35,015 nucleotides of DNA from Hyaloscypha bicolor E (Eukaryota; Ascomycota; Leotiomycetes; Helotiales; Hyaloscyphaceae), in NCBI RefSeq assembly GCF_002865645.1, contig NW_020194617.1, positions 1 through 35,015 on the forward strand. The letters are read 5' to 3'. The stretch's first letter is position 1. Each line of letters starts with the position of its first letter. A program made the translations under genes and the position numbers. Below the pieces are notes generated by a model. It was given only the letters and a program-made list of their open reading frames with translations. It ran no database searches and had not been told where the DNA came from. Shown piece after piece: positions 21,181 through 33,515 of this stretch.

Positions 21181-23300
21181 AAATCTGTAGCTTGGGCTAC
21201 TACGATATATAGAATATAATTACAAACTTGCTATAATAAAAGAAATAATATTATAAATAATATAGCTTTAGAATTAGAATTATTATATTTTATATTTATA
21301 AATTTATATAAATATTATTTATAAATACAAGTATAAAACTAATAGAAAATTAGTTCTCTTTTATATAATAATAAAGAACTAGCTAGAAAGTTAATACTAG
21401 AAATTCTAAAACTTATATAAAACAAATATACTTTTTTTCTTGTTATATATATTTATATAAGTTATAATAGCAGAAATAAAATACTAGAATAATACTCAAA
21501 GATCTATAATTCTAATATTCTATAGAATCTAAAGCTAAAGAGAGAAAAAGAAAAGTGAAATATAATAATAGATAAGTAAATATAGCTAAAACTATTAAAA
21601 AATACCGAGCTTAGTTTAAATTATAGCTCGGAACCTTATCTAAAATCAATTCCCTTACCTAAAACTAATTATATATATATTATTTATATATATTATTATT
21701 TTGTTTTTATTTATAAATTATTATAACTTTTAAATATAAAATATTTAATTTATTTAATTTATTAAAAATATAAAGCTCTTTTTTATTAAATATTATATTA
21801 AATATAGTTATATTATAATATAATTAAATTATATAAAAAAAAGAGAAATATAATATAAATAGCTAGAGCTAAATATAATATATATAACTAGCTTATAATT
21901 ATTATATAATATTAAATATATGTATATATATATATATATATATAAATAATAAATAAATAAAGTTTATTTTATATATATATTTATATAAATTAATTAGTTT
22001 TATATATAATTATATTTAATATTTGTATTTAAAAATATTATTAATTATAAAATATATAAAATAAAATAATAAAAATATTTCTTTTCTTATTTAGTTATTA
22101 GCTTTTAATTTCTTTATATATATATATATATTTATATTAAATCACTTTCGAGAAATATTAAAAAAAGGTTTAAAATTTAATAATTAAAATTTTAAAAGCT
22201 AGAAATATTAGTATTTTAAAAACAAAAGAGCTTATTATATAAGGCTTAAATATATTCAAACTAATTAAAGTTATAAGATATATAGTAAAATATAAATAAA
22301 AATAAAAACAATTTAAATAATTATATTAAAAGTATTAAAAAATTTATATTTTTTTTTATATTTATTTTTAATTACATAACCTAATAAATAATTATATTAT
22401 TATTAAAAACTAGCTTATATTTTTTTATTTAAATTAAAACTAGTATTAAAATAATATTTAAATAATTTATTTTTTAATAAAAATAAAAAAGGCAAGTTAT
22501 ATATAAAAAAACTTTAAAAGAATTTATAATTTAAAGAAAAAAAATAATATAAACTTTTATTTTCTATTTATTATATTAATATATATTATTAATTTTAATA
22601 TTTCTTTATTTATTTTTATTTTATAATATTTTTTAAAATTATTTAAAATAAAGTTTTATATATTAATTATTAAAGTTTATAATAGAAAATAAATTTTTAT
22701 TATTTATTAATTTCTAATATTTATTACATAATATTTATTATATAATATTATTATATATAACTTAATATATAGTTAGTATTTTCTTAATTTAATATATAGC
22801 TTTTTATTATTATTATTATTATTTTACTATAATAATATTTTTAAACTTTTTTAACTAGAATATCGGAATTAATATTACTAGCAAATATAATTAAGCTAGC
22901 TCGAATCGAGTATAGAAATACTTACGAGTATTTCTTTTTTATTATATAAATTTAAATTTTCATATTATATTAAATATATTATATATAATATTATAAAATC
23001 TCTTTATAATAAAATATAATTTTAATTATAATTATAAATATTAATAGATATATCTAAGTTAATTATTATTTTAAATTAATAAAATTAATTTTTTAAACTT
23101 ATTTAAAATTAAATAAAAGAAATTAATTAAATAAAATAAAATATTTTATTATATTTTTTATATATTAATTAATTACAATTAAAATTAAATAAATAAATAG
23201 TTTAAGTATATATTTCTTTAAACTTCTTTTTTAAATTAAAAGTAATTATAATGCTTTATATTAGTTAAATATTAATTATATAACTTCTTATTGCAAATTC
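21181..23300. mobile_element. Extremely AT-rich RIP block
   Basis: About 2.1 kb of nearly pure A/T with only rare CA or TG, no open frames and simple TA runs (for example about 21920-21945). The base composition is close to that of the right-hand block and far from the neighbouring genes. It is almost certainly an old repeat destroyed by RIP, but I could not find a protein trace that would name it. It ends within a few tens of bases of the HET gene's stop codon. Confidence 0.65.
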
Positions 23301-23321
23301 TATTTAAGAAAAACCTGACAT

Positions 23322-25753
23322 CTACTTCAATATAAAACTTCTTTTTGAACCCAAATCCCACGCCCGCAATAGACATTCTCTTCCTGAGCCATCAAACTCA
23401 ATCTTGAGAAGTCCTCTCCGAATGGATGTTTTCTTTACTGTATAGACAACGAGACAGATAATGGCATCCGGCTCTCGGCGCTCAAATAAGCCTATCCGAC
23501 TCTTGCGAGCCTTCGGAGCTTTCTTGTCCGCGGCTTGAATAGCTTTGAAGACATCCTCGCGGGGTTCCCCATACGTTCCTATTACCAAGCACTCAAATTC
23601 TCTGTCCATTAGCTTTTGGTGGAATTTTTCCAATGAACATGGCCCTTTCGATAGGTTCACGTGTATAGCCTTAGAAGGGATCTGCCTGGACGGCATGTGT
23701 GGATCCTTCACCCAAAATTTCAGCTTCTCAGGGTTGAGGACATATGCGTCGAAGCGCAATTCGACTGCTGTAAGAAGCTTCTGTATGATGAGATGCTTGT
23801 ACCGTGCTAACTCTGTCAACCATGCGAAGTCTTTTGGGTAATCTCCTTGAAAGCCTATCCGCACAGAGCCCAGGTAACTGGTCCAGCAGTAAGGAAGGTC
23901 CTCCCTTAATCCGATTTCGCCAAACCACCCAGCCCATGACCAAGACGGGAATCCTATCCTACGTTGTGGCATGGGATTATCGTATGGAGTCCAGGGTAAT
24001 TGCCTGCGCACTGACAGATTTTTAGGATTCTTCAGTTTTGGTCCAGTAAATCTGTGTATTTGATGTGTCCAGGCCAGAGCGTAGCTGAGATGGTCTAGAT
24101 GTACCCGTCTAACGTTCCCTGACATTGCGATTGGGAAAGGAATGGGTATTCCAGCTAAACTAGCTATCTTTGCGGTCGTTATGGCGTAGAAGCGGGCAAT
24201 ACCTGCAAATGCGTTCAAGACATCGTCCTTATTCGTCAACTCTCTTTTGGTGTACTCTTGGATGTAGTATTGACATCTGCGGATGTTATCAATCTTGCGA
24301 TGATTCGCTTCATTTCGCCTCACGTCGAGATGAGAGTATTTGTTTGAGTTACCGCATATGAATTTCCCGGCGCGGTGATAGGCCCTAAAACGTTGACCAG
24401 TTTGGATGTGGAGAATTTTCAGGTTGCTCTTGAAGGATTCCACGCAATTCACTGCGTTACATTCAAAATGTGTTTGATAGTCGGTGAAGAATAGGCGACG
24501 AGTCGAAAACAGTCCTTGATAAGTCCATCCTCTGGTCGACCATTTGGACTGGCTAATAGAGATATGCGGGTCAGGCATTGTGGATATAAATTTGTACTCC
24601 CCGATTGTCGTACATTGTCGTTGCCGGAGCCGGGGCCTTGAGCTTACGCCAGGCAGCCCATAGTTTGAGTCAGATCCCAATACAAAAATTGTTACCTGCG
24701 AGCCAGCGTAGACGTCCCCCATACGACTACACTGTTGTTGCTTCTCGGTTTCGCTACTCTGATCAATGCAATACTTATCTCCCCGGAGGAAGCGGTAGCC
24801 AAGGGCTTTGGTTACCTGGATGGCATCCCGAATAGTGAGTGGAATTTCGTTGGGAAGCCTTGATACCGATTTATTCTCAGGTGCAGCAGCAGCACAATGA
24901 GTTGTTTTGACCACCATAGCCGAGGTCTGATTTGAAACGGACTTCTTCAAAATGAGATTCAGCTTCGATTTCGGTATGTGTGGAGAGGTGCGAGCGACCG
25001 GCCGGTGCCTTTTTGCCTTGGTCTTTATACATACCTCTCTTTGCGGCGTCTCGTTCCCAGTTAGTGCCAATGTTGGCATTTTACTTGGGGCTGGGCTTCC
25101 CCACACGTAGCTGAGAGCTACGTATTTGTCGACAGGGCGATGGTCCCGGATGATCCAATCCTCAGAATCACAGTCAATCACCTTCATTCCGTTGACCTGA
25201 GGTGATTTTGGGTTGCAAAGGTTTTGTGGTGCTTGCAGAACTCTAACCATCGTAGAGCCACATTAGGGTCGAATTTTTCAGATACTTGTTGGGGACTGAA
25301 GATTTCTGATTGTGGACATCCTTTGGGTATAACGACAACCATTCCATGTGACGCTATATGCGCCTGCAGGTTATCTCGCCACCCGCGTCCGAATGGGACA
25401 ACAGCGATGTGATATGGTGCATTGTGTTTCCGGAGTACGTTCATCGAAGTTTGGAAATCGTTAACATGGGTAAGATGTCGGAGGTGCCGGAAGATATGTA
25501 TCCGGTCGCCAAAATAGTTCCCTTTCCATTGCGAGGAATCTAAACTCTTGACAAAGGGTTCTATCCAAGGAGCATGCAGTTAGCGGCAGAGTGGACAGGT
25601 TGTAGAGGGTGGAACATTTCGATAGCGTTTCCCAACGTTCACGACCAGCTTACCGTGCCAGTCAATTCGTCCCTTGCAGCCCATCCACTGGTCGATTTTG
25701 TCCCAGGGTATGCGGGAACACTTATTGCAAGCTGATTGGTTGACGAGAGACAT
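23322..25753 (-). pseudogene. HET-domain (heterokaryon incompatibility) protein, broken
   Basis: HET-domain proteins trigger programmed cell death on non-self fusion in filamentous fungi. A start MSLVNQSACNKCSRIPWDKI at 25753 begins the Cys-containing N-terminal region common in this family, but codon 58 is TAA (25582-25580). Further on, RWLEFCKHHKT is followed by a frameshift near 25217 into the long 642-residue frame (first ATG 25250, stop 23322). That frame is intact and carries the HET motifs: KYVALSYVWG (residues 42-51), LPNEIPLTIRDAI then GYRFLRGDKYCIDQ (about 151-164), WSTRGWTYQ (237-245), and the later NAFAGIARF and GFPSWSWAGW. TAA could come from CAA by a RIP-type change; the frameshift fits loss of one base. 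If translated from 25250 a protein with the HET domain but without its N-terminal part could still be made. Confidence 0.85.
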
Positions 25754-26980
25754 GTATGGCGAGGACGCTTGTTGGTAGGATTGCTGCGATCCCTAGAAGA
25801 CTCGCGGCTGTCATGCCGTGTCCTCTTTCCTAACACTGAATGCTGCGGTACGGGAGGATTATATTTATTGTGTTCACTTGTGTTACCGGAGGTCTATACG
25901 ACATTGTTAACGAATGCACTGCTACAGGTCCTGGAGGCCGTCGTTTCAATTTAAGAGCCGCATCGTCTCATCCAAGCAGCGGAACCCTTTTTGAAGGTAG
26001 TGGAATACTCACAGGTTGTCTTTGTTGGAGGTGGTTCGTACGGAATCTTTCCTGCGATAAGCTGGTTCCTGTTGTCGATATGGTCTTTCCTGGGTGTCTT
26101 GAGTCCATGGCGTCTCATTGGGTCGTGTGGGTTGGTATCGCTGTGTAGCTTGGTATCGTTCGCATGTGGCTTATGTTCGGTGTGGCTTGGTATCGTTCGC
26201 GTACGGCTTCTCTTGTGTGGTCCCTGTAAGCTTGTGTCGTGTGTCACGGTCAACAGCAGTGACTTACTTTCTCTGATAGATCTCCTCGAAGGATACCCGG
26301 CAGTAGAAGTCAAGACTGAAAATATATTCTGGGTAAGCGGACGTGGGTTGTTGAACTCTTATAAGTGTGAGATGCCCCCACCCTTCCTTCCTCCCACCCC
26401 CTTCCCACCTAATTATAATTCACCATCCGGCGCGTACCAAGCCTGTAGAATGGCACCGAAGTCGAGAGAAACATTACATTGGGGAGATCCCATCACCTAT
26501 AGGTCGAGGCAGAGCACGGTCGTCATTACAAGGCATATTCCTTAAGTAAGGCACCCTGCCCAAAAACAAAAGCAGCACACCTATTGCGCCGAACCTGGGC
26601 GAACATGAAAACAATATCCCACTTGAAAAGCCAAAAACATACAACCAAGAGTTGTAAAACAATACAAAAATTTGTGAAGTGTATACTTAAATTTACAAGA
26701 AGTAAACGATTAACTTACTGATGATTTTTTTTTTGGTGAGATTACTAGTTGGAGTATTTAGTAGGATTCGATTGCGGCTTCCTCACCCGCTCTCTTGAAA
26801 TGTCGGATGAGTTACTATACCAAGACGATAGAAGGCGCACTAGACCAAGCTGGGCCGTCATCTGTACCCTACAGTAGCATTCACCCCGTGGACACGCGTC
26901 ATTGACGCGTAAGGCGGGCGTGAGCTTCTAAAATATTCTAGAAACGGAGCAAAGGATTACTTAAATTAACGATCTTTCGA
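25754..26980. other. Upstream flank of HET gene, no gene recognised
   Basis: Frames at 25840-26148 (+), 25991-26545 (+) and 25951-26313 (-) overlap in different phases and strands and carry no motif that I know. A degenerate tandem repeat lies at about 26130-26205: TTGGTATCG occurs three times, and the 16-mer GCTTGGTATCGTTCGC occurs exactly at 26148 and 26185. A C-rich tract is at about 26372-26410. Confidence 0.4.
26894..26910. promoter_or_regulatory. Inverted pair of MluI-box hexamers
   Basis: ACGCGTCA and TGACGCGT flank a single T, forming a perfect inverted repeat with two ACGCGT hexamers. ACGCGT is the binding core of fungal MBF cell-cycle factors, but no gene start is clearly linked to it here. 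Two intact CpG-dense sites in a region otherwise exposed to RIP are notable. Confidence 0.5.
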
Positions 26981-27129
26981 CTATCCCCTCATCTGCTGAG
27001 ACATGTCTACATTAGCGGCCGCATGAAGGCGATGTGGTGTGATTAAAGGAAACTTGTTTTTATTGACTCAATTAGGAATAAATTAGTGCGGCCGCTAATG
27101 TGGACATGTCTCAGCAGACGAAGGGATAG
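26981..27129. mobile_element. 149-bp element with 43-bp terminal inverted repeats
   Basis: The left arm (26981-27023) begins CTATCCCCTC and ends AGCGGCCGCA. The right arm (27087-27129) is its reverse complement with only three mismatches, all transitions. A 63-bp A/T-richer spacer lies between. The arms contain CTGCTGAGACATGTC and end on a NotI-like GCGGCCGC at the inner side. This is the shape of a small non-autonomous DNA transposon (MITE), or of two abutting transposon ends. No clear target-site duplication is visible at the outer edges. Confidence 0.8.
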
Positions 27130-28339
27130 CAGCACTTCGAGGGCGCGTTCTGGCCCTAGCAATCATCACAACACGTCTGACAAAATCAATTACCCAATAG
27201 GAGAGCTTGAAATACATAGAATATACAATGATATGATCCATGAACTCTTTCCCGTCTTACCGAACATGGAAAGCTGAATCCCTCGGTGTCTTGGTACCGG
27301 CGGTGAGTCACTAAGCCTGAAACAGAAACGATTCCCTTAGCCAAGATCCTTTTTTTGGCCTCCGTACCGGGATTCGTTGTTGGTTCCCATCCAGCCTAAT
27401 TGGAAGCCGGCGCCAGAAGGGGCTCAAATGGGCTCCATTCCTAAATATAGCCCTGTCGTCGTCACCATCAATCTGTCTCGCTAAGTCTCTCGTCAGCGCC
27501 GACTTTTCCGCTAAAGTTATTCCAAGGCCAACCCATCTCACTTCTACCTCTAGACATCAGCAATCAATATGTCAAAGACTGTTCAAATTTCAAATACCTT
27601 TTCTACGATTTTGTCTAGATTTGACTCTGTCTTCTCACAAGGCAGCCGCTATTGACTAGAAGAGCTTGTGTTGCACATCGCTAAAATGATGAATCATATC
27701 AGGACCCAAGCGTGCTGCATTACTGTCCACTACTCCAATTAGTAAGTTAAGTACTGCACTGGGTGGTCCACACCCGCAGCGCTTTTCATCTAATAGGCAG
27801 CGCTTTCCCATATAAATCGCCCTCTTGCTACAACAAAGAGGATCTTCAATCTTGACCTGGCAGGTAGGAGGGTTCGAAGGGGCAATAATGCCAGACACAG
27901 GGCTTAGGAAACTAGAGGTTGCGGTGGGCAAGCTCATAGGACGGAACTGAATAGCCTGTAGCCGCAGCTGTTGACCTTTAGATGCATTTTCTCGGCAGCT
28001 CAGCTCTTCTTTCCCAACCCCCTATTAAGCGCGCATATCTTCGATTTTAATCAGAATCTTCCCTCAACCCACCATCTCTAATCCTCTGCTGCATCCTCAT
28101 TTTATTCCGAGAATACCATTATCCACGGCGCCGATGGGACAAAAGATTATTCATCTAAAAGAATTAATATCTTTCCGAGGGACTTCAGGAGAAAGCTTGT
28201 AAGAATTTTGACAGACTCCTTGAATAAAAAAGGCTCCTGACACTGAAAATCTCGTGCACAATGTTGCATCCCAAAGAAAGCGGTGTGGGGCATGTTGAAC
28301 TAGCTTAATAATAAAGCTAGGGTCACGTGCTTGCAATGT
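27130..28339. other. No gene recognised
   Basis: Short frames at 27311-27541 (-) and 27656-27937 (-) have no domains that I can name. The second encodes a Cys-containing 93-residue peptide (CCSKRAIYMGKRC, CGCGPPS) whose spacing resembles nothing specific. The sequence has normal base composition and could be intergenic DNA with old gene fragments. Confidence 0.4.
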
Positions 28340-28880
28340 AAACCAAGTAAAATGTACTGAATCGACTGCTGTTCTACAGTGGTAAGTAGCCCGTATATAT
28401 AGCCCTGAACCCCCTAAATCACATGTACTAAACCCCTATGCCAGCTGAACCGATTCCAGCTATACAGGGCATTCCAGCTGGACAGGGTATTAAGCCCCAT
28501 AGCACAGCCCCATGGCGTTCGGTTCCAGGGCTTACTAAGCCTATTAGGGCCCCCAGGCCCCTAATTTCAACAGGGCAGTGCGAGGCATTACAGTCATGTG
28601 ACCTTTAAAAAGCGAAACACCCGACGTTATCGTAATGACAGTTTTTCGGCGGAGGAGCACTCCCTTCAAACGCAGCCTGCCCGCCATTAACCTGCCAACG
28701 GCTATAGCCCATTTGAGTATTTACGCATCATGTCCAGTAGTTGGCTGACTATTAACAAAGAACTCTCCGATTCTGGTATTGCTATAATAGGAGAGATCGA
28801 CTCGATATTAATCGAAATCCTCGCACTAGTAAAGCCAGTCATTTAGTAACGGGGAATCCGGCAAACTTTACTCAAGTGGA
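28340..28880. other. Un-mutated edge of right-hand repeat block
   Basis: This GC-richer strip directly borders the AT block. It includes an 18-bp tandem pair at 28453-28488 (ATTCCAGCT..ACAGGG) among several CCAGCT motifs, and a 38-codon frame at 28730-28846 (MSSSWLTINKELSDSG...). Base composition collapses between 28850 and 28920. It may be the non-RIPed flank or the 5' end of the element in the block. I could not assign the short frame. Confidence 0.45.
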
Positions 28881-30262
28881 ATAGTAACTGCGATACTATT
28901 TAGTATATTAAAGAATTATTCAAGTTATTTAAGTTATTTATAAATAATTTATAAATAACTTGAATAAAATAAGAGTAATAAATATCTTAAATAATTTAAA
29001 TAAAATAGAATAATTATTTATAAATAATATAAATAATTATAAATAATTATATAGAAGTTATATAGAAATTAATATATATTTAAATTTAAAAAAAAGAATT
29101 AAGGTATTTACTAAATAGTTTTATATAAATTAAGCTAATATTTATATAAGGCTATTTAAATGCAGATTTTCTATAATAAATAAACTAATTATTATTAAGG
29201 TTTAATTCGCTTATTAAGTACTATTATTACCTAATTAGATAGTAAAATAATATTTAGTAATACTAGATACGGGCTCTTTTAAAACTATATCTAATTAAAC
29301 TAATTTAATTATATATATAAATAATATATAAATAAAATAAAAGTAACGGGTTTTTAGCTTAAATAAAATAAAAATAATAGCTATTATTTTATTTTATTCT
29401 ATTTATTTAATATACTAATACTATTATTAGTTATTTTGAAATTATAAGTTTTAAAGGCTAAAAATATATATATTATTCTAATAAAATATAGAAATTTAAA
29501 TCAAATATTATAATCTTATAAACTAAAATATATATAAATTACTAATTTATTTATTTCTATAAATTTCTAATAGCTTTAAATATATATAAGATTAAAAATA
29601 ATATAAAGAAATATATAATAATTATAATAAAGAAAAAATCCAGATATCTTTTTATTTATAAGGGCTTTTATAAATTAAATAAATTTAATATAAGTAATTT
29701 AAACCCGCTATTTATAAGCTTTATAAATATTAATTCTTTAATAATTCTTAATATAAATTCCCTAAATATAAGTATTATAATAATTTTTAATATAAATAGA
29801 AAATAGAAAGATTAGCTATTAAAAGTATTAATAAACTAGAAATCTTTTTATTATATTAAGAGATTTAAGAAAATAATAAGAAATTTATAAATTTTAATAT
29901 ATATAATATTAATAATATTTATAAGAAATTAAATAAAATTTATTATAGCCTTATTTAAAATTTGTTTTTATTATATTTAAATATATTTAAAATAGATTTT
30001 AGAATCTTATTTAAAAATATTTTAAATTTTTCTAAAATAATAAATTTTAATTATTAGAAAATATATTTAAAATAATATTAAAAAAGATTTAATTATTTAA
30101 AAAAAACTTTTAAAAATTACTATTTTTTATATTAAATATTAATATAAAGTTATTTTATAATATTAATTTATAAATATTAAACTCGTTTTATTTAGTTATA
30201 ACTTAATATTAAAATAATTATATATAATTAATATAATTATTTAAAAAAGTTATAAAATTAAA

Positions 30263-30373
30263 ATTATTAATATTTTTTATTAATAATATATTAATTTATA
30301 TATATATATATATTATTAATATTTTTTATTAATAATATATTAATTTATATATATATATATATTATTAATATTT
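30263..30373. repeat. 49-bp tandem repeat, two and a quarter units
   Basis: Units begin ATTATTAATATTTTTTATTA at 30263 and 30312, and a third partial unit begins at 30361. The two full units appear identical, which is striking inside DNA otherwise scrambled by RIP and suggests duplication after the mutations. Confidence 0.8.
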
Positions 30374-30705
30374 AAAGTTTTATAAATTAAGAATATATTT
30401 AATAAATAATAATTAAAAGAATTTTAAAATAAAATAAAATAACTCTTTTTTTAAGAAATTAGTTTTTATTATAAAAATAATAAATATATATATATTTTTA
30501 AATTTTAAATTTTTAAATATATAAAAGACTTTAATATTAAATAAAAATTTAATTATATTAGCTTAATTATAAGTTTTATTTTTATTTATTTTAGAATTCT
30601 TTTTAATATATTTAGAAAATTTAATAAATTTATTTAATATCTTTAATTATTTTAAAATATTTAAATATAATTACTTTTTTTAAATCTAATTATAAAAATA
30701 ATTAT

Positions 30706-31362
30706 ATAATAAATTTTGTAATTATATAACTAATTATATAATTTTATATTTTAATTAGTAAACTAGTTTTTATTAGGCTTAATAAATTTAAGAATTATAT
30801 ATTAATATTATAATATTATAATTCTTATTTTTAAATATTAATTATTATTAATATTTTTTTTTCTAGAAATAATATATATAATTATAAAACTCGAAATATA
30901 AAATATAAATAATAAAATATAAAATATAAAATATAATTATATAGTTTTATATTTTATAAATAATTTAATAAATAAACTAGATTTTATTAGATTTAATAAA
31001 TTTAGAAACTATATATTAATATTATAATATTATAATTTTTAATTCTAAATATTAATTATTTTACTAATTTTAATATATTACTATTTTATATATATTATAT
31101 AATAATATTATATATTATTATTAAATTAATATTAATTAATTTATTATTAGTTTACTAGTAATATATAATATTATTATATAAATATAAAAATACTAATTAT
31201 ATTAAATTAATAAAGTTATTATTTAAAAATATGAATTATAATATTATAGTATTAATATATAATTCCTAAATTTACTAAGCTTAAAAGAAACTAGTTTACT
31301 AGTTAAGTTATATTTATAATATAAGTTTATATAACTAGTTATATAACTAGAAAATTCGTAAT
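30706..31362. mobile_element. Inverted-repeat element in AT block
   Basis: A core arm at 30763-30840 (CTAGTTTTTATTAGGCTTAA...) reappears as its reverse complement at 31218-31292, and the similarity extends outward to about 30706 and 31362, through ATAACTAGTTATATAACTAG-like palindromic ends. A further copy in the left-arm orientation lies at 30977-31054. The arrangement fits a small terminal-inverted-repeat transposon with an internal duplicate, heavily mutated. Confidence 0.6.
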
Positions 31363-32326
31363 ATAGCTATTCTAATATTTATATTTAGAAATTAAAAAAG
31401 ATTTTAGTTTAGTTCTAAAATTATTTATTAATTTAAAATAAATCTAATTTATTTTTTATTAAAAAAAACTATTTATTAATTTTATAAAAGTATTTAATAG
31501 CTTATAAAAAATATATAGCTTTTATTAATTAGTAAATAATTAGCTATTTAATTAATTAATTAATTAATTTTTATTATTATTTAGAACTAATTTTTTTTAG
31601 TTTTAAAATTACTTTTTAAAAACTATTTTATTTATTTATATAATATTTAAATTTATTAAATATTTTTAAAAATATTTAATTATATTTCGATTTTATTATT
31701 AAATTAAATTTTTTAAGCTTTAAATTTTTTTAAATTATAATATTTTATTTTCTAAACTTTTTATTATAAATAAAATATTTATTTTAATATTTTTAATATT
31801 TTTATTATTAAATTCTTTTTATTATAAATTATATATTTATATTAAAAAAAACCAAATTTAGTTTAATATAAATATTAATAAAAAGAAAAAATTAATTAAG
31901 AAATAAAAAAATAGTATTAATTTAATAATTATAATAAAGAATAATTATTATATTAATATATTTTATATAAAAATAATAATAATAATTTATAAAATTTAAT
32001 TTAAAATAGTTTTAAGAAGTTTAATATTTTAATATTTAATTAAATTAATTAAATATTATTATAAAGTTTTTAAATCTAATTTTAATATAATAGTATTTAT
32101 ATAAAATAGAATTATAAAAGCTTTATTATTATATAATTCTTTATTAATTTTATTAAAAGAAAATAAAATATATATATAATAAAACTAATATTATTAATAA
32201 TAATCTAATTAAATTAGATTTCCTTTAAGAATTTATTATTTTAGTTTATTTTATTTTAAATAAAAATAAATATAAGAAAACTAGATATTTTTAATTAAGA
32301 AATTAAATTTCTTTTTAAATTAAAGC

Positions 32327-32470
<144 letters not shown>

Positions 32471-33012
32471 TTATTAAATTCGAAAATTTATTAATTAATA
32501 TTTATTTTTATTATTAAAAAGCTTATTAAAAAAAGTAATAAAAATATACTAAAACTAATAATAGTTTTAATTATAAACTTAATATTTTTCTTAATATTTA
32601 TTAATATATAAAGCTTTTAAAAAAATAAAAATAAAAGCTTTTTCTAATATATTAAAGTAATTAATATAAAATTACTTTTATAATAATTAGTTTTTTTAAT
32701 ATATATAGATAAAGGAACTTATATAAATATTTATAATTTTTTTAAAGCTTTTAATTTCTATTATTAAAATTTAAATAAATAAAATACTATTATTTTAATA
32801 ATTATAATAATTAAAGATTTTTAAAAAAAAAATATTTAAATTTATTTAAATATTAATTAATAATTTATATTAATTATAAAATATTTTTATTTTTATATAA
32901 TAAAATTATTATTTTACTAATTATAATTTCGAAATTTATAATAATTATATTTTATTATTAGTTTACTAATAATATATAATACTATTATATAAATATAAAA
33001 ATACTAATTTAT

Positions 33013-33087
33013 TATTTAAAAATAAGAATTATAGTATTATAATATTAATATATAATTCCTAAATTTATTAAGTCTAAAAGAAACTAG
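33013..33087. repeat. Dispersed copy of the 30.7-31.4 kb repeat family
   Basis: This segment has the same orientation and nearly the same sequence as the right arm at 31218-31292, including ATATATAATTCCTAAATTTA and AGAAACTAGTTTA. Similarity continues to the left to about 32952, matching sequence near 31142. It is a fourth member of the family. Confidence 0.7.
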
Positions 33088-33515
33088 TTTATTAGTTAAG
33101 TTATTTATATAATATAAAATTATATAATTATTATTTATTATTTATATTCTATTATTTTTAGTTATTTTTATATTATATAATTATATTATATAATTATATT
33201 TTATAATTATTAATAATTATAATTATACTAATATTAAAATCTTTCTAAAAATATAAAAAATAATACTTTTTTCTAATTATATATAAATTCTCTAATTTAG
33301 CCTAATATTAGATTTTTTAAATACTTTATATATTTATATTATATCTAAAATTTTAATTATATACTAAAAGCTATAGCCTTTTATATATAACTTTTTCTTT
33401 TATAATATTCTTTTATTTTATATATTTATTTCTTATTTTATTTATATTTAATTTATTTCTTTATATCTAATTATATAGTATTTATATTAATTAGATATTT
33501 AATATTATTTATTAG

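Noticed and set aside
25840..26545. Plus-strand ORFs of 102 and 184 codons upstream of the HET gene
   Set aside because: They overlap each other in different phases, lack motifs and include a simple tandem repeat; probably chance open frames.
28730..30120. Plus-strand frame continuing from the 38-codon ORF into the AT block as a RIP relic gene
   Set aside because: The same phase gives about 38 stops in some 265 codons after 28846, more than chance at this base composition, so there is no sign of a preserved frame.
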